Shown: positions 1-8,678, counted from the stretch's first letter. The stretch is 28,884 bases of DNA from Lachnospiraceae bacterium UBA3820 (GCA_002369325.1 DFDU01000007.1:1-28884), one strand, 5' to 3'. Program-made: numbers and translations. Notes: generated by a model not told the origin, from the sequence alone.

Positions 1-995
1 ATCGCGCCCATGATACCGGAACCAAAAGGATTAGAAACGAGAATCTGTGCGCCCTGCAGAACCTTTGTCTCAAGGAAGGAGAAGATAGGTCCAATCACAA
101 CAAGAGTGACCAGCGCGGTAGCGAAAACGGTGCAAAGAGGAGTGACGAACAGGTCGATCATCTCCGGAACGTGTTTGTGCAGCCATTTTTCAATGGTGCT
201 CATAAACCAGACTGCGATAATGACAGGAATTACATGGCCCTGATATCCCGATCTCTGAATAGATACGACATTTCCTATCAGGTTCCAGCGCGGTATAGCA
301 GGAGCAGCAACCTTAGCCCAGTCTCCGGTAAACAGATAAGGGCTTCCTCCCTCTATTTCCATATTAAAGAACTTATAAATCTGTTCGGCATTCGCAACAT
401 TCCAGCCGTTCAGGAATGCGGAGTGGATCATCAGCAGACCGATGACCGCGCCCAGGAACAGGTTGCCTCCGAAGACTCGCGCCGCAGAGATTGCGACAAT
501 AACAGGCAGATATGCGAACGCTGTATTTGCGACAGTGTCAAGGAACGCATACCAGTCACTTCCTGCAAAATTCAGTCCATCGATCTTACCAAGAGCCTCG
601 ACGAGACCCATCATAAGACCGGATGCAACGATTGCCGGTAAGATAGGTACAAATACATCTCCGACCGACTTAAGCGCCCTCTTCCAAGCCGGTTGCTTTG
701 CAGCTGCAGCAGCCTTAACGTCGTCCTTTGTAGCTGCTGTCATACCTGTAACTGCGAGAAACTCATCATAAACCTTATTTACCGTTCCTGTTCCTATGAT
801 GAGCTGGAGCTGTCCGCTGTTTTCGAACATTCCCTTTACTCCTTCAACATTTTCGAGTGCCTTTTTATCAATCTTTGCATTATCTTTGATAACAAGGCGT
901 AATCTTGTAGCACAATGTGCAGCCTGAGCGACATTTTCTCTTCCTCCGATATGAGAAACTATCTCCTCTGCACACTTTTTGTAATCAAGTGCCAT
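1..995 (-). CDS. PTS sugar permease EIIBC, Glc family, sucrose/trehalose-like (5' part only)
   Basis: This gene begins at the ATG at 995-993 and runs off the left edge, so only about 331 N-terminal codons are visible. The start is set by GGGAGG about seven bases upstream. The protein opens with an EIIB domain holding the phosphocysteine motif AAHCATRLRLVIKDN near residues 25-39, and 'GVKGMFENSGQLQLIIGTG' further on. A linker near residue 85 leads into hydrophobic EIIC segments such as 'VFVPILPAIVASGLMMGL'. Proteins of this type import a disaccharide across the membrane while phosphorylating it, taking phosphate from EIIA and HPr. Sequence and context favour sucrose or trehalose, and the neighbouring amylosucrase-type enzyme tips this to sucrose, but the exact sugar is inference. 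No EIIA domain is visible; it could lie beyond the edge or be supplied in trans. The gene has its own promoter and an operator shared with the GH13 gene. Confidence 0.9.
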   Translation of the reverse strand, partial: MALDYKKCAEEIVSHIGGRENVAQAAHCATRLRLVIKDNAKIDKKALENVEGVKGMFENSGQLQLIIGTGTVNKVYDEFLAVTGMTAATKDDVKAAAAAKQPAWKRALKSVGDVFVPILPAIVASGLMMGLVEALGKIDGLNFAGSDWYAFLDTVANTAFAYLPVIVAISAARVFGGNLFLGAVIGLLMIHSAFLNGWNVANAEQIYKFFNMEIEGGSPYLFTGDWAKVAAPAIPRWNLIGNVVSIQRSGYQGHVIPVIIAVWFMSTIEKWLHKHVPEMIDLFVTPLCTVFATALVTLVVIGPIFSFLETKVLQGAQILVSNPFGSGIMGA

Positions 996-1028
996 TTGAT
1001 TTCCTCCCTTCTGAGAATTGAAATTATT

Positions 1029-1044
1029 TTGAAAACGTTTACAA
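1029..1044 (-). promoter_or_regulatory. LacI-family / CcpA-like operator before the PTS gene
   Basis: The site TTGTAAACGTTTTCAA (minus strand) is a near-palindrome centred on CG, placed just downstream of the -10 box where a bound repressor would block transcription. The opposite strand, TGAAAACGTTTACA, also fits the catabolite-response-element consensus as I recall it, so CcpA is an alternative or additional ligand. A near copy sits in the promoter of the GH13 gene at 4818-4832, which favours the locally encoded LacI-type regulator. Confidence 0.7.
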
Positions 1045-1053
1045 TGTATTTTC

Positions 1054-1082
1054 ATATTAGCACAAAGACATCATATTGTCAA
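1054..1082 (-). promoter_or_regulatory. Sigma-A promoter of the PTS gene
   Basis: On the minus strand a perfect -35 box TTGACA (1082-1077) is followed by a 17-base spacer and a -10 box TAATAT (1059-1054). It lies between the end of the HAD gene and the PTS start, so the PTS gene can be transcribed separately from the genes upstream of it. Confidence 0.8.
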
Positions 1083-1093
1083 CAAAATAATTT

Positions 1094-1909
1094 TTAAAGA
1101 TTCAGTTGTGAAAATGCTTTTGCAAGACCATCCTCATCTACCGACGGACATACAATATCTGCAAGCTTTTTCAATGCTTCCGCTCCATTGTCCATGCAGA
1201 CTGAGGTTCCGACCGTCTGTATCATCTCCAGGTCATTCATGCTGTCACCGAAGCCATAGGTATCCTCATCCGTAAGACCATAATAGTCTCTTACAAGCTT
1301 TACTCCCCTCCCTTTATCAAATTTCTTGTTTACAAGTTCTCCGTTTATGCAACTGTGGGCCTTTACTTCCTGAATTACAAATGTAAAATCATCTCCTAAA
1401 AGCCTCTTTGCCTCATCGAGTTGTTTTTCATCCGTACACATCATTATTACTTTATAGATAGGACTTCCGTCATATTCCTTCATAGATCTGATGCCAAGAT
1501 TTTCGGACAATGCCTTTCTCCATCTTTCTATCTCGCTGTTACCCTCCGGCTGATCCTTCAAAAACTCGTCCATATTATCGTCTCCCCAGGAACCGCCTTT
1601 TGCTTCAATAGTGCAGAATACTCCGTTTTTATGCAGTACCTCAAGGGCCGTATCCCTTTGCTCATCCGTCATCGGACAATCAAACAGCACTTCGTCACCT
1701 ACAGCTACGTATCCACCGCTGCTTCCTACCACTCCATCAAATCCGTATTTCAAAAGTGGCTTCAACATATCCAGGTTTCGACCTGTACATAAAAACACCT
1801 TATTTCCTTTTGCCTGCGACATCTTTATGGCATATATCGCACTGTCCGGCGGAACATTTTCTCCCGCTCTGGTAAGTGTTCCGTCAATATCCAAAAAAAT
1901 CAATTTCAT
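1094..1909 (-). CDS. Cof-type HAD phosphatase
   Basis: This is a 271-residue HAD-superfamily hydrolase of the Cof (IIB) subclass. Motif I is FLDIDGTLT, with the nucleophile Asp7 and acid/base Asp9. 'CTGRN' near residue 42 is the motif II region, and 'GFGDSMNDLEM' near 220 is the Mg-binding motif IV. Length and layout are normal. Such enzymes dephosphorylate small sugar phosphates or cofactors in the cytosol, and the substrate cannot be read from sequence. Its start is two bases after the stop of the LacI gene, with AAGGGGAT as ribosome-binding site inside that gene, so translation is probably coupled. Lying within a sugar locus, it may relieve sugar-phosphate stress or act on a phosphorylated import product (inference). 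Confidence 0.88.
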   Translation of the reverse strand: MKLIFLDIDGTLTRAGENVPPDSAIYAIKMSQAKGNKVFLCTGRNLDMLKPLLKYGFDGVVGSSGGYVAVGDEVLFDCPMTDEQRDTALEVLHKNGVFCTIEAKGGSWGDDNMDEFLKDQPEGNSEIERWRKALSENLGIRSMKEYDGSPIYKVIMMCTDEKQLDEAKRLLGDDFTFVIQEVKAHSCINGELVNKKFDKGRGVKLVRDYYGLTDEDTYGFGDSMNDLEMIQTVGTSVCMDNGAEALKKLADIVCPSVDEDGLAKAFSQLNL

Positions 1910-1911
1910 CT

Positions 1912-2895
1912 CTATACCGATCCCCTTTCTACAATTTCAAATCCAAGCATAACCCTGCTAATGACCGGTTTTTTTCCACTTTCATCCATCATTTCTTTGA
2001 GCATCTTAAATGCAGTCTCTCCGCACTCCTCAAAATAAAGCTTTACTGTCGTAAGCTGTGGTTCGGAAATAGTATCTGCCCAGCTGTTTCCGACTCCCGC
2101 TACGGAAATATCCTCCGGTATTTTTTTTCCTGCTTCCTTTATGGCTTTCATAGCACCATGTGCAATAAGATCCGAAGCACACAATACTCCGTCTATATAC
2201 GGGTTTTCTTCGAGTATACTTTTCATCGCGGCATAGCCACCTTCAACATTAAAACCGGATATTCTTTTTACAAGGGTATTTTTGTCAATACCGGTTTCTT
2301 CCATAGCCTTCTCAACGCCCAGTCTTCTTTCCTGGCCTGCAGATATATCCGATTCCGTTACCCCTATATATGCAAGGTTTTTTCTCTTTTTAAGCATATG
2401 CTTCGCCAATTCATACATTGCCTTTTTATCATCATGATATACACAAGGTACATTATCAAACTTTTGTCCGGTCACAACTATAGGTACACTGCTTCTTTCA
2501 ATAACAGATGCAAGGTGCGGTGTCATGGCTGTTCCCATAAGTATTATTCCATCATTACCGCTTCTTTGCATTGATTCTATAAATTCTATTTCCTTCTCCT
2601 GTTTTCCTTCGGTAAAACCGAGGATAAATGTATAGTCATACTCTTCAACCGTTCTCGCAATACCATCCATAATACGGGACAATGAATCCGAATTAAGCTT
2701 CGGAACTATAACTCCTATATATCCACTTTTCCCGGTTCTCATAGTCTGTGCTGCCTGATTTGGTACAAAATTATTTTTTTTCACTATTTTACTTATTAAT
2801 TCTCTTTTTTCATCGCTGAGCGATCCACCGTTAAAATATCTGCTTACTGCTGCTGAAGAAACCCCAGCCTCCTTAGCTATGTCCTTGATTGTCAT
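1912..2895 (-). CDS. LacI-family transcriptional repressor of the sugar locus
   Basis: A 327-residue regulator of usual LacI/GalR length. The N-terminal helix-turn-helix reads MTIKDIAKEAGVSSAAVSRY, followed by the hinge 'AAQTMRTGKSGYIGVIVPKL'. The rest is a periplasmic-binding-protein-like ligand domain ('GVLCASDLIAHGAMKAIKEAG', 'VAGVGNS'). AGAGGAGG sits ahead of the ATG at 2895. It lies 45 bases after the GH13 gene and directly before the HAD gene on the same strand, so the three are probably one transcript. Two matching operators at 1029-1044 and 4818-4832 are the likely targets, giving autoregulation plus control of sugar import. ScrR-like function is inferred from context; the ligand is unknown. 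Confidence 0.9.
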   Translation of the reverse strand: MTIKDIAKEAGVSSAAVSRYFNGGSLSDEKRELISKIVKKNNFVPNQAAQTMRTGKSGYIGVIVPKLNSDSLSRIMDGIARTVEEYDYTFILGFTEGKQEKEIEFIESMQRSGNDGIILMGTAMTPHLASVIERSSVPIVVTGQKFDNVPCVYHDDKKAMYELAKHMLKKRKNLAYIGVTESDISAGQERRLGVEKAMEETGIDKNTLVKRISGFNVEGGYAAMKSILEENPYIDGVLCASDLIAHGAMKAIKEAGKKIPEDISVAGVGNSWADTISEPQLTTVKLYFEECGETAFKMLKEMMDESGKKPVISRVMLGFEIVERGSV

Positions 2896-2940
2896 GTATA
2901 ATCCTCCTCTAAAAGCTGATAATTACGTTTATTAATCACA

Positions 2941-4788
2941 TTATATCTTTGTTAACATCCATTTAAAATCATATCCCTGAAGATTTACTCCCTTTGCAAC
3001 TATTTCCTCACCGGTAAGCAAATCAATATATTTTTCATTTTCATTTATCCACGCCGTCTCGGAACAATCATTGAAATTAAACAATCCAATTAACTTTTCT
3101 CCTCTGTAATATCTGCCTATTCCAAGCACGTGATCGTTCCAGGCTTCAACAATCCATGTATCAGCCTTGCTTTCAAACACCCTGTGTTTTGACCTTAACG
3201 CTATAAGCTCTTTAATTCCCGTAAATATTCTGTTTTCTCTCGTTCCTTTTTTCTTTCTTTTGGCTACACTCTTCCAATCAAGATCTCCTCTGTGAAGATA
3301 TCTGCTGTCATCCCGCTTCTTATCATTCTCATGATAAGTATAATCATTGAGCTGTCCTACCTCATCGCCGCTGTATATAACCGGTATACCGCTTTGAGTA
3401 AGTAAAAATGCATGAAGCATAATATCAAGCTTTATAGCCTTATCAAGTTTGTCAGGATTTTGTTCGTACTCTGATGCTTCTATTCCACAAAGCGAAGCTG
3501 TGGTTCCGCAAAGTCTTGCATCCTTAAGTTTCGGGTCATCGTTATAAAGCTCACCCCTACCGTCACAGCCATATATTTTTCCGGATAAATAATCATTTAA
3601 AAACTTTTTATGTGCCGCTTCATCTATTCCAAACTGTTTAAGAAATTCATAATCAAGTCCCCAGCCTATATCATCATGGCATCTTAAATAATTGAGGAAT
3701 ACATACTCCTTCGGAAGAGAAAAAACAGTTCCGAGCTGATGCTTCATAAGTCTTACATCTTTTGTTGCAACCGTATGCCATGTACTTGCCATAGTAGTAA
3801 CATTATAAAGCATATGGCATTCAGGTTTATCAACCGTTCCGAAATATGGGACCACCTTTGATGGCTCCATAACCACCTCTCCCAAAAGTAGAGTTCCCGG
3901 GCATACGACCTCAGCAGCTATTCTCATTATTCTTACCAGCGAGTGAACCTGCGGCAGATTACGACAGTTAGTTCCAAGTTCCTTCCAAACATAAGGAACA
4001 GCATCCAGTCTTATAATGTCAACTCCCTGATTACAAAGATACAACATATTTGCCGTCATATCATTGAAAACCGTCGGATTATGATAATTAAGATCCCATT
4101 GATATGGATAAAATGTTGTCATAACTACTTTTCCGGCTTCATCACACCACGAAAAATTCCCGGGCGCAGTTTGCGGAAACACCTCAGGTACTGTTTTTTC
4201 AAATTCATTTGGAATATCCCAGTTGTCATAAAAGAAATATCTGTCCTGATACTCCTTTTCACCCTTACGCGCACGCACTGCCCACTCATGATCCTCACTC
4301 GTATGGTTCATAACAAAATCAAGACATACGCTCATACCGTTTGAATGACACTCTTTTGCAAGCTCCGCCAGATCCTTCATGGTTCCAAGTTCCGGATTAA
4401 CCCTTCTGAAATCCGATACCGCATATCCACCGTCGCTTCTGCCCTCAGGGCTCTCCAAAAGCGGCATAAGATGCACATAATTTATTCCACATTCCAAAAG
4501 ATAATTCAGATGTTTTTTAACGCCCTTAAGATTTTTGGCAAAACAGTTGGTATACATAAGCATTCCTAACATGTCATTGCCTGAAAACCAATCTTTTACG
4601 ACATTTCTGGCCTCATCCCAATCCTTAAGTTCATCGCTTCTGTTAGAATAATATCCGTAAAGCATATTTATAAAATATTCAAAAGCCTGCATATCATCTT
4701 TATATAGTTCGCAGTAAAGCCATTTTAGCTCGTCATAGTACTGCGAGATACGCTCGTTAAAATTTTTATCCCATTTTTTATTTATCAT
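2941..4788 (-). CDS. GH13 subfamily 4 enzyme, amylosucrase / sucrose-hydrolase type
   Basis: A 615-residue alpha-amylase-family enzyme whose whole layout follows amylosucrase. It has a helical N-terminal domain (residues 8-90), then a (beta/alpha)8 barrel with 'HLMPLLESPEGRSDGGYAV', 'VMNHTSEDHEW' and 'TTFYPYQWDLNYHNP'. The nucleophile is Asp262 in DIIRLDAV, the acid/base Glu304 in LLGEVV, and the stabiliser Asp372 in RCHDDIGWG. 'IYSGDEVGQLNDYTYHEN' and a C-terminal beta domain complete it. The known family uses sucrose either to build alpha-glucan (amylosucrase) or to hydrolyse it. The position I align with Arg226 of the Neisseria enzyme is Pro201 here, a feature I associate with many non-Neisseria members. 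There is no signal peptide, so it acts in the cytosol. First gene of the operon with lacI and HAD. Family assignment is firm; the exact reaction is not. Confidence 0.85.
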   Translation of the reverse strand: MINKKWDKNFNERISQYYDELKWLYCELYKDDMQAFEYFINMLYGYYSNRSDELKDWDEARNVVKDWFSGNDMLGMLMYTNCFAKNLKGVKKHLNYLLECGINYVHLMPLLESPEGRSDGGYAVSDFRRVNPELGTMKDLAELAKECHSNGMSVCLDFVMNHTSEDHEWAVRARKGEKEYQDRYFFYDNWDIPNEFEKTVPEVFPQTAPGNFSWCDEAGKVVMTTFYPYQWDLNYHNPTVFNDMTANMLYLCNQGVDIIRLDAVPYVWKELGTNCRNLPQVHSLVRIMRIAAEVVCPGTLLLGEVVMEPSKVVPYFGTVDKPECHMLYNVTTMASTWHTVATKDVRLMKHQLGTVFSLPKEYVFLNYLRCHDDIGWGLDYEFLKQFGIDEAAHKKFLNDYLSGKIYGCDGRGELYNDDPKLKDARLCGTTASLCGIEASEYEQNPDKLDKAIKLDIMLHAFLLTQSGIPVIYSGDEVGQLNDYTYHENDKKRDDSRYLHRGDLDWKSVAKRKKKGTRENRIFTGIKELIALRSKHRVFESKADTWIVEAWNDHVLGIGRYYRGEKLIGLFNFNDCSETAWINENEKYIDLLTGEEIVAKGVNLQGYDFKWMLTKI

Positions 4789-4817
4789 AGTCGCACCTCT
4801 TCAACATTGAATCATTG

Positions 4818-4832
4818 TTGTAATCGTTTTCA
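4818..4832 (-). promoter_or_regulatory. Second copy of the LacI-type operator
   Basis: Minus strand TGAAAACGATTACAA, lying just downstream of the -10 box of the GH13 promoter. It differs from the operator before the PTS gene (TGAAAACGTTTACAA) at only one position, near the centre. Matching sequence at matching places relative to two promoters is strong support for one shared regulator. Confidence 0.72.
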
Positions 4833-4838
4833 TTTTTA

Positions 4839-4867
4839 ATTATAATTCAGATGGTTTTTTTTTTCAA
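4839..4867 (-). promoter_or_regulatory. Sigma-A promoter of the GH13-lacI-HAD operon
   Basis: Minus strand -35 TTGAAA (4867-4862), 17-base spacer and a perfect -10 TATAAT (4844-4839). The start of the GH13 gene is about 50 bases downstream, with AGAGGTG as ribosome-binding site. Confidence 0.75.
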
Positions 4868-4871
4868 GAAT

Positions 4872-4912
4872 AAAATAAACGAGCGACAATATAAGTGCCA
4901 CTCGTTTATTTT
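4872..4912 (-). terminator. Intrinsic terminator after the CoA-transferase gene
   Basis: A 12-base-pair perfect stem pairs 4872-4883 (AAAATAAACGAG) with 4901-4912 around a 17-base loop. It starts at the stop codon of the CoA-transferase gene. T-rich tracts lie on both sides, so it may work in both directions, but on the minus strand it separates the CoA-transferase transcript from the GH13 promoter. Confidence 0.75.
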
Positions 4913-6252
4913 TATCTTTTATTGCTTCTTCTCCATATCTTCCGCACTTCAGCTTCCCTGATCAGATTATCTCTGAATGCCGGATGAGCTATGGATATGA
5001 TTTTCTCGGCTCTTTCCCATGTGGAAAGCCCTTCCAGATTAACCACACCGTATTCCGTTGCAAGAAAATATATCTGACTTCTCGGCGAAGTTATGATATC
5101 ACCGTTAAATTGCGGTGTAATGGTCGAATGCGTCATACCCTCTTTATCCACATATATTGAACTCATGCAGATAAATGCCTTACCGCCGCTTGATGCAGAT
5201 GCACCAATAAGAAAATCAAGCTGTCCGCCTGTTCCGCTTATCTGACGAGCACCCGAGCTTTCCGCAGCAACCTGTCCGTACAAATCTACCGACACGCAGC
5301 TGTTTATGGAAACCATATTGTCTATCTGTTCTATTACGCCCGGCCGATTGACATATTCAAGAGGATAAGCCATTACTCCCGGATTATCGTCCAGCCAGTT
5401 ATACAAATCTCTCGAGCCTACGGCACAGCCGTAAACTCCTTTTCCCTTATCAATCTTCTTTTTCTTATTAGTAAGCTTGCCCGACATATAAAGACTTAAA
5501 AACGCATCGGAGCAAAGCTCGGTATGCATACCAAGATCCTTAAGGTCCGACCTTGCAATTATCTCACCGACCGCATTTGGAATACTTCCTATCCCAAGCT
5601 GAAGCGTAGCACCGTCAACTATATAAGGCAAAATGTGTTCCGCTATCTTTATATCCGTTTCCGTAGGCTCCGCACCCTGAATATCCGGGAAATTATCATG
5701 CTCTCCTTCGACGATAAAATCAACTTCCGATATATGAATGCATTCATCATAACCGCCACGCACCTTCGGAAGATGCTCATTTATCTCAACTATTACGATA
5801 TCAGCCATACGTGCAATCGGCGCCGCAACGCCCGTATTTACCGAAAAGTTAAAATAACCGTGTGCATCCATAGGTGTAACGCTTACCATAACCACATTTA
5901 CATGCAGAAAAAATTCATAGTAAGCCGCATTATTATGGAAAACCATAGGTATATAATAGCAGAGTCCCTTATCACAGAGTCTTCTCTCATAAGATGAGCA
6001 GTGCCAGCTATGATATATGAAATGCTCCTGACTCTCATCACACTCCGCAATCTCAACCGGTCCCGACATAAGATTTCCACGAACCTTTACATCGGTTAAT
6101 TCATCTCTTCTTTTGGCAAGTGCTCTGTCAAGCAAAACCGGCTTACCAAGACAGCTTGTGTAATCAATCCAGTCTCCGCTCTTAACTACCGAAACCGCTT
6201 CCTCCGGTGTTCGAAGCTTTGATTTATATTCCGACGTGAAATCCTTTAACAT
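4912..6252 (-). CDS. CoA-transferase, acetyl-CoA hydrolase/transferase family (butyryl-CoA:acetate type)
   Basis: A 446-residue enzyme with both halves of the acetyl-CoA hydrolase/transferase fold. The likely catalytic glutamate is Glu245 in GMHTEL, aligned with the active-site Glu of 4-hydroxybutyrate and butyryl-CoA CoA-transferases. Other matches to the family are 'APMDAHGYFNF'-like TPMDAHGYFNF, LQLGIGSIPNAVG, ISGTGGQLDFLIG near 338-350, and the C-terminal LSTWERAEKIISIAHP and IWRRSN. Such enzymes move CoA between a short acyl-CoA and acetate in the cytosol, the last step of butyrate formation in many gut anaerobes. The N-terminal third departs from the butyryl enzyme I recall from Roseburia, so this may be a paralogue with another acyl substrate. 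It forms a single-gene transcript with its own promoter and terminator. Confidence 0.83.
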   Translation of the reverse strand: MLKDFTSEYKSKLRTPEEAVSVVKSGDWIDYTSCLGKPVLLDRALAKRRDELTDVKVRGNLMSGPVEIAECDESQEHFIYHSWHCSSYERRLCDKGLCYYIPMVFHNNAAYYEFFLHVNVVMVSVTPMDAHGYFNFSVNTGVAAPIARMADIVIVEINEHLPKVRGGYDECIHISEVDFIVEGEHDNFPDIQGAEPTETDIKIAEHILPYIVDGATLQLGIGSIPNAVGEIIARSDLKDLGMHTELCSDAFLSLYMSGKLTNKKKKIDKGKGVYGCAVGSRDLYNWLDDNPGVMAYPLEYVNRPGVIEQIDNMVSINSCVSVDLYGQVAAESSGARQISGTGGQLDFLIGASASSGGKAFICMSSIYVDKEGMTHSTITPQFNGDIITSPRSQIYFLATEYGVVNLEGLSTWERAEKIISIAHPAFRDNLIREAEVRKIWRRSNKR

Positions 6253-6288
6253 ATTTTCACCCCTTTTTCAATTCCCCAATCTTTCTTA

Positions 6289-6317
6289 ATTTTATCAGTT
6301 TGATAATAATAAGTCCA
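6289..6317 (-). promoter_or_regulatory. Promoter of the CoA-transferase with embedded palindrome
   Basis: Minus strand -35-like TGGACT (6317-6312), 17-base spacer and -10 TAAAAT (6294-6289). A perfect inverted repeat TTATCA-GTT-TGATAA (6292-6306) lies between and over the boxes, the usual place for a repressor site. A second possible -35 (TTGACA) lies farther upstream, near 6347, but with a poorly placed -10. The binding protein is unknown. Confidence 0.5.
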
Positions 6318-6374
6318 TAAGCAAATAATAAAATGATTGAATATCTGTCAAACCGCCTTTTATACAATCTTTTT

Positions 6375-8678
6375 TTATTCCATACCCTTTAAGATTTCTA
6401 CCATATCGAGCTTCTTAATTCGCTTATTAAACATAAAGCTTACAAGTACCGAAGTGACCAGTACGACAATACCTGAAAGGATATAAGACCAAAAGTCCGC
6501 TCCAACCTGATAATCCATACTGTCACCGTTGGAATCAAACATATATTGCAGCAATATGGTTCCGAAAGGTGCTCCTATCAAAACACCTATAAGCGAAAGC
6601 CAAAGGTTTTGCAGTGCCAAAAGCTTCCTTATTCTTTTTGTCGAAAAACCAAGAACCTTGAGCGTCGCAAATTCCTTAACACGTTCATTAAAAGAAAGAT
6701 TACCGCAATTATAAAGCACTACTATCGGAAGGATCAAAGCAAATGCAATAAAAACGCCTATCATGGCATTCACCATGCTCATCATTATATCAAAGCTTTC
6801 CTTTAAATCCGTATCGTCATGAACCGCGAGTACACTTTCGGATATATTACGGACTTCATCATATGTAACATTTTCATCTGTATATAATATGCCCGGTATA
6901 AATTCATTTCCCAGCGCCTCATAATCCTCTCTAAGCATGGTTATACCCTGTAAGTTAGGATTTCTGTTTATCAAACCTACCTTCATTTCATACCAGGTAT
7001 TCTTTTCATAGATATGCCAATATATCACATCGCCTTCCTTGACTCCAAGAGCCTTCGCAAGCTTTTGTGTAATAGCTATCGTTCCCGGAGGAAGCTTTAC
7101 TATATCCTGATTTACATCCGTTAATGCAAAATTACCTCTTCCCTCAATGATCATCATGGTTGTTGACCTTCTGTCGTCAGCCATGGCATTTTTCTTTGCC
7201 GCAATCTCAACCGACTGTGCCGAAACAAGCTCTCCGTCAAAGCTGCTGCGAACCTTCTCCGCTTCGGAAATCTCCGTACCACCGGAAAAATCGACCTCTG
7301 CCTTATATTTTTGAAGCTTGTCAAAGGTCCAGCTTGAAGTATCTTTTATGGTTTTATATGAAGAAAAAGCCGCTACCATAAGAAGCATACCCGCTGTCGT
7401 TCCGAAAACTCCCATAAACGCACGAAGCTTGCCTCTGGAAATATCCCTTAAATTATATTGTGACGAAAAACCGAGCCTGTTCCAGAAAGGCAGCTTTTCA
7501 AATATAGTATTTTTTCCGGATTTCGGAGGTGCCGGTCGAAGCGATTCTGCAGGATGAACATTCATAACCTTTCGACATGAAAAATACGTTGCCCCTGTAC
7601 AGCATATTATTATGAGCATAGTTACTACAATAAAGCTCGCATCCATTTCCACGGTCCACCCCGGAATCTGGTACCAGTCACGGAATATTTTAGCTACCGC
7701 CTCGCCGAAGCAATATGTTCCGACAAAGACACCTGTAATCGATCCAAACAAAGAGACAAAAAAGCTGTAGCTTAAAAAATGAAGCGTAATCTTTCCTTTC
7801 TTCATACCCATGGCACGCATGGTTCCGATTTGAACTCGCTGCTTGTCTATCATACGATTCATGGTGGTCATGATAACCAGAAGTGCTATCGCTATAAAAA
7901 CTATCGGAAATGTTACGGCAAACTGATCATGCTGATTAAGCTCATCCATCATAACCTTTATACCCGGCAGATCGTTTCTGTCGCAAAAAACGGCATAGTC
8001 ACCGGCTAATGCATCGGAAATCTCCTGTTCCATTCCCTTGACGTTCTTTTTATCGGTTGTAAATACAAGCTCATTTCTCGGAAATCCCGGATAATCTTTC
8101 GCCGACGCATAAACAATGCTGATATTTTTAACAACTATATCCAGATCCTTATCAGCCTTTAAATATTGATATTCGGGTGAAACGACCAGACCTGCAACAG
8201 TTTTTTCAACACAAATACCCTGATATACCATACTGAATTTATCGCCGGGTTTGATATTCCATGCATTTGCAAAGCTTTCCGAAATCCATACAGAGTCCGT
8301 ATCGTCGACATCAAAAGCCTCACCTTCGGTAACCAAAGGCTTTGCAACTATGTTTTCCTCCAGAATAAACACCTCAAGCTGAGCCTGATCATTATCCTTT
8401 GCATTGGCCGTAATATGCGTACGAAGCTCTGCATCCTTAATATCAGGAAGAGCCTTTATGCTTTCAAGCTGTCCTTCGGAAAAGCCTTCGCTGTAAACCC
8501 AGCCGTTTGCATTATTGGTCCTTTTATAAAGATCATCCAGTTTATTATATGCACTTATATTACTTGCTTTCATACACGCAAAAAGGGAAATTGCAAGAAA
8601 TGAAAGGATAAATATTGATAAAAACTGACCTATATTTTTGCCTATCTCCCTAATCATTTTCTTAAACAGCATTACCAC
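6375..8678 (-). CDS. ABC transporter permease, FtsX/MacB-like, two FtsX domains
   Basis: A 767-residue membrane protein. One N-terminal membrane helix (about 15-36) is followed by a large external domain. A first FtsX unit (about 255-380) contains 'RVQIGTMRAMGMKKGKI', and a second external domain precedes a second FtsX unit (about 640-760) with 'RVKEFATLKVLGFSTKRIRKLL'. This layout is typical of permeases that change shape to move lipids, peptides or antibiotics, or to signal, rather than importing nutrients. It overlaps the ATPase gene by seven bases, so the two proteins are made together. With no sensor kinase or regulator beside it, the substrate is open. Length is normal and no breaks are seen. 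Confidence 0.88.
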   Translation of the reverse strand: MVMLFKKMIREIGKNIGQFLSIFILSFLAISLFACMKASNISAYNKLDDLYKRTNNANGWVYSEGFSEGQLESIKALPDIKDAELRTHITANAKDNDQAQLEVFILEENIVAKPLVTEGEAFDVDDTDSVWISESFANAWNIKPGDKFSMVYQGICVEKTVAGLVVSPEYQYLKADKDLDIVVKNISIVYASAKDYPGFPRNELVFTTDKKNVKGMEQEISDALAGDYAVFCDRNDLPGIKVMMDELNQHDQFAVTFPIVFIAIALLVIMTTMNRMIDKQRVQIGTMRAMGMKKGKITLHFLSYSFFVSLFGSITGVFVGTYCFGEAVAKIFRDWYQIPGWTVEMDASFIVVTMLIIICCTGATYFSCRKVMNVHPAESLRPAPPKSGKNTIFEKLPFWNRLGFSSQYNLRDISRGKLRAFMGVFGTTAGMLLMVAAFSSYKTIKDTSSWTFDKLQKYKAEVDFSGGTEISEAEKVRSSFDGELVSAQSVEIAAKKNAMADDRRSTTMMIIEGRGNFALTDVNQDIVKLPPGTIAITQKLAKALGVKEGDVIYWHIYEKNTWYEMKVGLINRNPNLQGITMLREDYEALGNEFIPGILYTDENVTYDEVRNISESVLAVHDDTDLKESFDIMMSMVNAMIGVFIAFALILPIVVLYNCGNLSFNERVKEFATLKVLGFSTKRIRKLLALQNLWLSLIGVLIGAPFGTILLQYMFDSNGDSMDYQVGADFWSYILSGIVVLVTSVLVSFMFNKRIKKLDMVEILKGME

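Noticed and set aside
171..902. Plus-strand open frames over the PTS gene
   Set aside because: They are antisense shadows; the minus-strand frame is a continuous, clearly recognisable EIIBC protein.
1421..2574. Long plus-strand frames of 120-230 residues over the HAD and LacI genes
   Set aside because: Rich in Phe, Tyr, Cys and Ser as expected from reading AT-rich genes backwards, with no ribosome-binding sites.
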